A stretch of DNA of 16,950 bases. It comes from Chrysochromulina tobinii. Lineage: Eukaryota; Haptophyta; Prymnesiales; Chrysochromulinaceae. The translations under genes were made by a program, and so were the position numbers. The notes beneath the pieces are model-generated. The model ran no database searches and was not told the origin of the DNA. It worked only from the letters and a program-made list of their open reading frames with translations. The first letter of the stretch is position 1. Every line of letters starts with the position of its first letter. The stretch lies in assembly GCA_001275005.1 (NCBI GenBank), contig JWZX01000855.1, positions 1 through 16,950 of the forward strand, in the 5' to 3' direction. Positions 8,209 through 14,212 of the stretch are shown here, piece after piece.

Positions 8209-9135
8209 ATGGGGGACGCGGCGAATGCGCACCAGCGGAACATCTACAATAAAAAGATCCCTACGCTCGAATATGTCGACGGCCAGGTGAGGTAGCTCGT
8301 GCTGTGCTAGCTCTATGCTAGCTCCTAGCTGGCGCGCGTACATGTAGCACGTGCCACGTCCGTGGGTCGTGGCGCACATGCAAAATGCATAACGTCCCTA
8401 TGCTCACTTATGCCTCGCGCGCAGGGCAAGACTTACGACAGGCAGCTCAAAAATCTGTCTTGGCCAGTCGCCACCGATTTGCCCGCGCATGCGCAGCATT
8501 CGGCGAGGAAGCTGATGCCGCAGGCCTACAACGCGCTGCACCCGATGGACTTTTCGATGGCGCGTGAGACGTACGAGACGTCCTTCGCCAACCAGTACGG
8601 CTCGTTCGGCATGCACGTGGAGCCTTCCCCGCGCAAGCAGAGTGTGCACGAGCGTCTCTTCACCCCGACACGCAACCTAACGCACCCGGGCCTCAAAGCC
8701 CAGCTGACGTCCGCGGAGGTGCAAGCAGATGACGCGTTTGCGGCGGGGCTGTACGGCCCGGCTATCCAGGGCTACACCCTTGCCATCCAGCACAAGGCCT
8801 CGCTCTTCTGCTACGAGAAGCGCTGCGCCGCTCTCGCGCACGTCGGCCGGTACCGCGAGGCGCTGAGCGACGCCAAGTACATTCTGAGCAACGGGCCGCA
8901 GGCGGAGGGTGAGAGCGGCCCGAACAAGCAGCGTGTCAAGGCCATTGAGACTTTCCTGGCCAACAAGGAGGTGGGCGCGAAAGGCTTCCAGGAGGCACCC
9001 GCCACTCTCATGTGCCTGCTCACGCCCAAGGGCCTTCGCCAGTGGCGCACTTTTACGCCGAGCACGTACACGCGCCCTTACCCCTTCGGTGCCAGCGTCG
9101 TGAGCTCGCCCCGCAATCTTCCTGCGCAGTACTGA
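8209..9135 (+). CDS. TPR-containing protein, possibly axonemal, 2 exons
   Basis: Exons 8209-8286 and 8425-9135 join in frame to 262 aa. The start ATG at 8209 gives MGDAANAHQRNIYNKKIP, then ...YVDGQ-GKTYDRQLKNLSWP across the junction. Residues about 122-185 fit one to two TPR helix pairs (DDAFAAGLYGPAIQGYTLAI, CAALAHVGRYREALSDAKYI), a protein-interaction module. The N-terminal part has short aromatic motifs (ETYETSFANQYG, TPTRNLTHPG) and the C-terminus has TFTPSTYTRPYPFG. Such motifs resemble those of filament-like proteins bound inside ciliary microtubules; this role is a guess. The neighbouring gene to the left is also a flagellar candidate. The longer single-exon reading from 8362 would start inside the intron. 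Confidence 0.7.
8287..8424 (+). other. Intron of the TPR gene
   Basis: Donor CAG-GTGAGG at 8287, acceptor GCGCGCAG ending at 8424; 138 nt, phase 0. It contains in-frame stops (the first TAG right after the donor), GCTAGCT repeats and a branch-like CTCAC about 20 nt before the acceptor. Both sides keep the same frame and yield continuous protein. Confidence 0.75.
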
Positions 9136-9724
9136 GGTCTGTCAGCATGGCTCTTGCCATGGCGTTGAGGGCGTGCGCACCTCTCGCCGACTTGGGATTG
9201 GGCGGCGCTCGAGGCGAAGGCGGCGCGGAGACGTGGAGTCAATCTCCTTCGTCCTTGCAATCTCCATGTGTCGAGGCGTGGCTAAAAGCTGAGAGGGAGA
9301 TAGTGGGGAAGGGAGTGGGCGCGGGCTGCATACGAGGACGGCGCAGCTGCGCACAGTAACACAGTCACACAGAGCCGCGCTTTCATGGCATCTTTGTACG
9401 TGACAGCGTGACGTGAATGGTTGCGCGCGTGCATATTTGGTGGGCAATTATGCGCTGGTCCAGAGTACACCAGACCTCTAGCGGTTCTATCTCCATCCGA
9501 GAGTGCGTCCGGGTTTTCCGACGTTCGCCGTTTCCGGTCCGATGTCGGTCGGTCGCCCGGCGGCGGGGTCGAGTAAGCACTCGAGACGAGGCCTCAAAAG
9601 TCAAATGCCGACTCGGCGTGAGAGCGTCGTGACTCTGGAGGTCGCGCGTCGCGTAACGCTAACGCCACGCCCCACGCGAATAAATACACACCACCGAGCA
9701 CGCGCGCGCCTGTTACTTTTTGGC
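9136..9724. other. Convergent intergenic stretch
   Basis: Lies between the 3' ends of the TPR gene (plus) and the Mpv17-family gene (minus), so it should hold both terminators and UTRs. No gene, RNA or clear polyadenylation motif is recognised. Confidence 0.5.
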
Positions 9725-10603
9725 TCAGATTCTGAAGATGAGCACGCGCGTCGCTAAGGAAAAGGAGAGGATCGTCAGGCCTATGCTCGCGTTCCGGATT
9801 GCCTGTGCTCTCTCGCCTCTCCAATCTTCGTCCTTGTCGCCCTCGGCCAACGGGGTAATCAACTCCAGGTAGAGCGCGCGCAACGTGTCTTCACGTGCAT
9901 TCGCACGGGCCGCGGCGGGCTGCGAAGGGACACTGCTGTCGGAGATTGCATCTCCACCGTTGGGTTGCACCTCGTCTCGTCGAGATGGAGATGCGATCTC
10001 ACCCGTGGTAACTGCCTTCTGGGAGGCGGGGGGCGCTTCCTCTGCCCCACCGACCGGCAACGTGATGAACGAGAGAAACACCTGCCACAAAAACTGGTTG
10101 AACGCCATATACGCCGGTAAGAACTTTGTTGGTACGACTGCAAAGCCAAGAAAGTTGGTTAGAGGCCACACGGCGCAGTCGTTGATCCAGGTGGTGAGGA
10201 AGCCCCGTTTCGTCTCATGGAGCGCGCTGGGTAAGTCCGGCTTCTCCAGGATCCCGCACACCGCCAGGAACATCCCGTCGTTCTGCGATGACCACAACAC
10301 CTGATCAAAACAAATCTTATGTAGAACGGTCCGTGTCGACGAGCTCGTGCCGCACATCCGTTCGAGTGTATTGTACCAAATCGTCATCAATGCACCGACC
10401 TGGACAACGCCTAGCATCGTGATCGCAGGGAGGCGTTCAGTGGTTCGCTCGTCCTTCGGGGCGCTCAGCTGCGCCATGCCCTCTCCAGCACCATACACGA
10501 TTGCGCCAATAACAGAATTCATCTTGAAGGGATGTAGCTCAATAGCGTCACCGACAGATCTAGCAGCCCGGCGGAGAAACATGGTTGCGCGCAGGAGGAC
10601 CAT
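9725..10603 (-). CDS. Mpv17/PMP22-family membrane protein
   Basis: 292 aa from the ATG at 10603, an MVLLRATMFLRRAARS N-terminus rich in Arg and hydrophobics, as for mitochondrial entry. The family signature is clear: an early HP..N segment (residues 24-29), IWYNTLERM (75-83), FDQVLW (99-104), and the diagnostic W-x6-WP-x2-NF-x4-VP block at 139-158, followed by NQFLWQVFLS. Mpv17/PMP22 proteins are four-helix proteins of the mitochondrial inner membrane or peroxisome, linked to channel activity and metabolite balance. The core ends near residue 181. A further 110 residues, a polar linker plus an extra hydrophobic helix (about 272-291), is unusual for the family. The frame is open upstream to 10879, but only through a GA microsatellite, which I exclude. 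Confidence 0.88.
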   Translation of the reverse strand: MVLLRATMFLRRAARSVGDAIELHPFKMNSVIGAIVYGAGEGMAQLSAPKDERTTERLPAITMLGVVQVGALMTIWYNTLERMCGTSSSTRTVLHKICFDQVLWSSQNDGMFLAVCGILEKPDLPSALHETKRGFLTTWINDCAVWPLTNFLGFAVVPTKFLPAYMAFNQFLWQVFLSFITLPVGGAEEAPPASQKAVTTGEIASPSRRDEVQPNGGDAISDSSVPSQPAAARANAREDTLRALYLELITPLAEGDKDEDWRGERAQAIRNASIGLTILSFSLATRVLIFRI

Positions 10604-10823
10604 TGCTTGCCTCCCGCCGCCGACCCGCCGTCGACGGCGCCGAGGGCCTTCTTGCCTTGCCTCCCTGGTCGCGAAGGGTCCCGCGAGGACGATTCCATAG
10701 GGATCACAAAAAGTGCTCGCGCCGACGCGATCTCTCAAGTTTCTCTGGCGAGAGGCCGATGAGAGATCGATAGCTCTGTTCTCTCGTCTAGATTGCGACG
10801 CAACTTGCCATCGAAGAATCTTG

Positions 10824-10832
10824 CCTCTTTCT

Positions 10833-10863
<31 letters not shown>

Positions 10864-10877
10864 GCTCTCTCTCTCTC
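10824..10877 (+). repeat. Pyrimidine tract with (CT)n microsatellite
   Basis: A nearly pure CT dinucleotide run from about 10840 is interrupted once by CG at 10863-10864. It lies some 220 bp upstream of the Mpv17-family ATG and reads as GAGA on that gene's strand. Translated, it gives an artefactual Arg-Glu run. Confidence 0.95.
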
Positions 10878-10919
10878 AATCACTCACACTCTCTCGGTCA
10901 GGCCTCGCAAAGACCACCA

Positions 10920-10957
10920 TGCGCGAGGCCTCTGGAGCTGCGCGAGGCCTCTGGAGC
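10920..10957 (+). repeat. 19-bp perfect tandem duplication
   Basis: TGCGCGAGGCCTCTGGAGC occurs twice back to back (10920-10938, 10939-10957). Each copy contains the palindrome GAGGCCTC. Non-coding. Confidence 0.95.
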
Positions 10958-11043
10958 ATGTAAGCTGCTCATGGCTCTCTGGCCGCCGTCGGCTATCAGT
11001 GGCGGCCTCCACATCCACCCATCTCGTGCGCGTGAGCCAAGGC

Positions 11044-11851
11044 TCACGGACGATTCTCCTTGACTACGCCCTTGAACGATTCCTGGAAGTGGGCGCCCAT
11101 CTGCTGCGAGGGTCGTCGCACCAGCTCAACGTTCGACTTGACCACGGTCTCCGCATTTTCACTAAACGTGCGAACTAGGGTCGCAGAGGTCGAGCGCTCG
11201 AGCATCTCCTTTCGCTTCGCGCCACGCTCGCGCAGACGGTCGCCGAGCTCCTTGGCCGAGCCCACCTGCCACTGGGTCTTGATGTACACGACCCCTCCGA
11301 TTGCGCCGAGTAACACTACGAGTCCTGCGATAAGGAAGGAGCCCTGCCCTATCGCCGCCGGAGCGACCGCGCCATGTTTGCCCATAACGACGTACTGCGC
11401 GTCCGGGTTGAGATTCTTGGACACGTAGTTGAAGCGATCCTTGAGCATGTCGTCGCGCGCGGCCACCGCCTCCTGGATCGCTGGCTTGAGCGAGCGCGTG
11501 ACCGAAGTAGCGTCGAGGTAGGCTTCCTGCGCTTCCTGCTTGGTGACCACCGGCAGCTCAAGGGTCGTGCCCCAGTGCTTGATGATCTGCATGGCATCCG
11601 TGCGAATGGTTTTGAGCTTCTCGCCAGGGATGAGGCGAGGAGAAGGCGGATCAAGTGGGCTGCGAGTGCGGGTGGTGCGTTTCTCTCACCTCTCCGCGCT
11701 CATTCTTGAGTGGCTCAACAGTCACGTCTCCTCCGCTTGCACTGGCTTTTTTGGTCACCTCGCCACTCAGACGGCGGCAATGTACCGCCACCGGGAGCTG
11801 CGGACGCAGCACTGCGGGGCGAAGGCATCGGACCAAAGCAGTCGACCTCAT
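11044..11851 (-). CDS. Mitochondrially targeted single-TM protein, 2 exons
   Basis: Proposed exons 11851-11690 and 11619-11044 give 245 aa. The N-terminus MRSTALVRCLRPAVLRPQLP, then HCRRLSG, is a textbook mitochondrial presequence (Arg-rich, no acidic residues for 30 aa). The middle is mostly helical (ATSVTRSLKPAIQEAVAARD). One TM helix lies at about 148-167 (SFLIAGLVVLLGAIGGVVYI), followed by a charged, coiled-coil-like C-terminal part. I do not recognise the family. The topology suggests an inner-membrane protein with one domain on each side. The first exon is supported by the presequence and the second by a long clean ORF. The exact acceptor is uncertain, as GCGAG is a weak one. Confidence 0.65.
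11620..11689 (-). other. Candidate 70-nt intron of the mitochondrial protein gene
   Basis: On the minus strand the donor is GAG-GTGAGA. A pyrimidine-rich stretch (CCGCCTTCTCCTCGCC) precedes an acceptor GGCGAG. The phase (0) links ERGE to KLKTIRTD. A better-looking CGCAG acceptor 40 nt earlier would put the downstream exon out of frame. Confidence 0.45.
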
Positions 11852-12344
11852 TACGTTGGCCGAGACCGAGTATGGAAGGATGAGACGCAAATTGACGAAG
11901 CTGGTCTGTGTTCGAAATAAGTTTTCCGCAGGGCGGAAGTCGCGATGGAAGGCATACATTGTAGCTTGCTTACCTCCTCCTCCGCCGCCGCTAAGCGCGT
12001 TCGCCGCTCGCTGCGTTGCTGCCGCTGCACGGCCGCGGGACGGTCGTGTAAGGTGTATGACCGCGGTAAAAGAGGCTTGTTGGAACCGCGGTACTCGGTA
12101 CGATGAACGATGGCAAATCTCGCGTAGTCCGAAGACCGGCGTACTCGCGTATGGAGTTAAGCGCGTAAAGAGAGACCTATACAATGTATTGAGATACGAA
12201 GCTCTCATTTTGGGTCTTCTATGTTGCATTCTAGGTGATGCATTTGAGAGCGGCGATGCCGATGGTGCGATTGGCAGCTACGACCTACGAGTCCAGAACA
12301 GGAGAACTCAAGCCACGCAAGAAGGCCTAATAAAAGCTGCGCTG
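11852..12344. other. Intergenic stretch with a possible plus-strand exon
   Basis: Upstream region of the mitochondrial protein gene. The right third (from 12235) holds a protein-like plus-strand segment, listed separately. The rest, including a GCCGCCGCCGC-type stretch near 11972, shows no supported gene. Confidence 0.4.
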
Positions 12345-12440
12345 CTAGCTGCCGTTGGGGTATACTATGGCAGCACTGTAGTACTGTCCCGATTCGTACA
12401 CGCCTTCCACAAAGCGCCTCCGGAGATTCGCCGGACAATG
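12235..12440 (+). CDS. Possible plus-strand exon with a TM segment (conflicts with a minus-strand gene)
   Basis: An acceptor-like TTGCATTCTAG ends at 12234 and a perfect GTAAGT donor begins at 12441. The frame between reads as natural protein: an acidic DAFESGDADGAIGSYDL stretch, a hydrophobic helix (AALLAAVGVYYGSTVVL), then a basic FHKAPPEIRRTM end. If real, the following intron would contain the whole minus-strand coiled-coil gene, or the two genes overlap at their ends. Downstream exons are not established. It could be a chance open frame. Confidence 0.3.
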
Positions 12441-12845
12441 GTAAGTACCCTTCATGATGCGCGGCCGCCTGCGTCGCCAGCGCTGCTGCACGAGCGTTGC
12501 GGCTGCCTGCTCGGCCGCGGTCGGCGCCTTGACGAGCACCGCTTTCGGCGGCTGCTGCAGCTGCTGGCGCGCATTGAGGCCGATGCGATCGAGCTGTGGT
12601 CCCACATCAGCATCCAACCGACTAAGCGCCCTCTGCAGCGTCGCCACGTCCTCCTTCAGAGCCTCAACAACCTTCGCGTCGCGTGCAAGCTGCTGTTTGT
12701 ACATATCTGAGAGCGCGTTCTTGGAGAAATCGACGCTGCCCTGCAGTCGCTCGCATTTGCTGGCAAAGCGCTTTGCCAGCGAGTCCGAGTGCGAAGCGGC
12801 CATCGTGGAAGTTGCCGCGGCACCTGGGTTGACGTCCACGATCAA
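12345..12845 (-). CDS. Coiled-coil protein with an IQ-like motif
   Basis: 166 aa. Residues about 18-95 are a charged helical region (DSLAKRFASKCERLQGSVDF, LKEDVATLQRALSRLDADVG) likely to form a coiled coil. It is followed by AAATLVQQRWRRRRPRI, which matches an incomplete calmodulin-binding IQ motif with Q and both Arg positions kept. No TM or targeting signal. ATG at 12845 or the internal ATG at 12803 (MAASHSD) may start it. The last 33 residues lie where a competing plus-strand exon is proposed, so the C-terminus is uncertain and a splice after RPRIMK is possible. The specific role is unknown; an IQ motif beside a coiled coil would suit a cytoskeletal or centriolar protein. Confidence 0.6.
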   Translation of the reverse strand: MIVDVNPGAAATSTMAASHSDSLAKRFASKCERLQGSVDFSKNALSDMYKQQLARDAKVVEALKEDVATLQRALSRLDADVGPQLDRIGLNARQQLQQPPKAVLVKAPTAAEQAAATLVQQRWRRRRPRIMKGTYHCPANLRRRFVEGVYESGQYYSAAIVYPNGS

Positions 12846-13177
12846 GTGTCCTTTTTTCGAGGCGCCGTGAAGTTCACTTCACGAGACATGACATCTTTGA
12901 GTTTCTGGAGATTGCAGTGTGCTCGTGTCCCGGTCCCGGCTCCCCCGGCTTTTTACCGGTTCCCCCGGTGTGTCAATAACTCACCATTGATGGACCACAG
13001 GACCGTCGGCCCAGAAGAGGCCGTCTCAGAAAAATGCGGTGAGTGGGCAATTGACAAGAAGGTTAAGTCAAGAGTCGCTCTAACTCTCCTACCCAATCCT
13101 GCAGTTAGCCACCGATCTCGTGTTGAATCTCCCCGAGTGTTTCGTCGCACCAAACGCCACCATCAGATTCCGCAATC
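12846..13177. other. Divergent promoter region with a likely 5' UTR intron
   Basis: Separates a minus-strand gene (start 12845) from a plus-strand gene (start 13178), so both promoters should be here. It contains CCCCCGG repeats near 12940-12970 and the 66-nt intron candidate at 13039-13104. Confidence 0.5.
13039..13104 (+). other. 66-nt intron candidate, probably in a 5' UTR
   Basis: A consensus GTGAGT donor, a perfect CTAAC branch site at 13080-13084, a pyrimidine-rich TCTCCTACCCAATCCTG and a CAG acceptor give all intron signals in 66 nt. Splicing does not join to an ORF, because it makes ATG CGT TAG. A leader intron of the gene at 13178 is therefore most likely. Confidence 0.55.
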
Positions 13178-13708
13178 ATGCGGCACCCTGCCACTGTGCT
13201 CACGATCCTCGTGGCCGGCATGCCTGTTTCAAGCGGCTTAGTGCACCGAATGCGCATCATGCACGCTCCTCAACGGACGCTGGCGGCGGATCCAAAAATG
13301 CTGTTGCCGCTGCGCCCGCGTACCGCACTCGCGCTGGCTGCAGTCGGTGCAGTTGGAGGCATCGTGCGCTATGCAGTCGCAACTCGCAACTCGCAAGTTC
13401 AGGGGCCAACTACTTCTGGTGCTGACAACGTTTCAGAGTTCCGAGCCATGCCCGTTGCTGCTACCAATAGCCTGCAGTCGCAATATCGTGCAAGTGCCGT
13501 GAAGATTGTGCCTTGGGAGGCCGCCGATATTACTGTGGGCACCGAGCAAGAGCCAGAGCCAATAGCAGTCGCGACCGGCAGCGCAGAGGTCAAGGATACG
13601 CAGATCGCGGAGGGGCTGATCATCACGGGCACCATCCTCGCGCTTCCGCTGCTGATCAAGGCTTTTTTCGTCAATAAGCTTGGTGCTGCATTACTTTTAG
13701 GCGCTTAA
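13178..13708 (+). CDS. Small two-TM protein with an organelle-type presequence
   Basis: 176 aa, no family recognised. The N-terminus MRHPATVLTILVAGMPVSSG fits a signal peptide. It is followed by a basic, acid-poor stretch (VHRMRIMHAPQRT, then RPRTA), as in the bipartite plastid presequences of algae with complex plastids. TM1 is at about 49-66 (TALALAAVGAVGGIVRYA) and TM2 at about 145-164 (AEGLIITGTILALPLLIKAF). A polar 80-residue loop contains EPEPIAV. A plastid-membrane location is inferred. Codon use is less GC-biased than in neighbours. Confidence 0.6.
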   Translation: MRHPATVLTILVAGMPVSSGLVHRMRIMHAPQRTLAADPKMLLPLRPRTALALAAVGAVGGIVRYAVATRNSQVQGPTTSGADNVSEFRAMPVAATNSLQSQYRASAVKIVPWEAADITVGTEQEPEPIAVATGSAEVKDTQIAEGLIITGTILALPLLIKAFFVNKLGAALLLGA

Positions 13709-14212
13709 TTTACGAATCCGGTAGGAGCATCGTAAACGGGGTTGCCCGACTCGGACTTCTTAAGCCCGGGTCAAGGGCAAGTGCGCGCCGGGGCCATGTG
13801 CACACGACAGCCCGGAAGTGCGCTTGCCTGCGTAAGCGGGAGCCGGGAGCTCTCCCGCGACCCGTCGCTGGCATAACTGTTTAACTACTGGCCCACGGTG
13901 GACCGGAGCACCGGACGGACACGGAGTCGGCCAGTCACGCTCTCATGCAGTGGAATAACAGTGGAATGGCGCCCCCTCGTTCGGGGACGGGGTTCGGCCG
14001 TATGCGGGGGTTGCGGGCGTGTGGTTCGTGCACCGTGTGACAGCCACGCACATATTAGTTATAACGGCTTCTTGAACGGCTTTTCATTTTGTCGTAATAG
14101 CCTGACGTTGCCTGTGAGAGCATGTTGTACTTTTAACGTGAAACGTCTTTCTGGACTTGATGAGTTAATCTTTTGAAACGATTCGAAAATCCCCTCCGCC
14201 GTCGCTCGCAAC
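13709..14212. other. Intergenic stretch
   Basis: No supported gene or RNA. Base composition falls towards AT in 14050-14175, consistent with a promoter for the transporter gene. The 92-aa plus ORF here has no protein-like pattern. Confidence 0.5.

Larger units (their letters stand above)
10604..11043. other. Intergenic stretch between two minus-strand genes
   Basis: Carries the CT microsatellite and a 19-bp tandem duplication. It should include the promoter of the Mpv17-family gene and the 3' end of the gene at 11044. No other gene is seen. Confidence 0.5.

Noticed and set aside
10604-10879. N-terminal extension of the Mpv17-family ORF (Arg-Glu run)
   Set aside because: It is the GA microsatellite read in an open frame. 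The ATG at 10603 gives a normal presequence.
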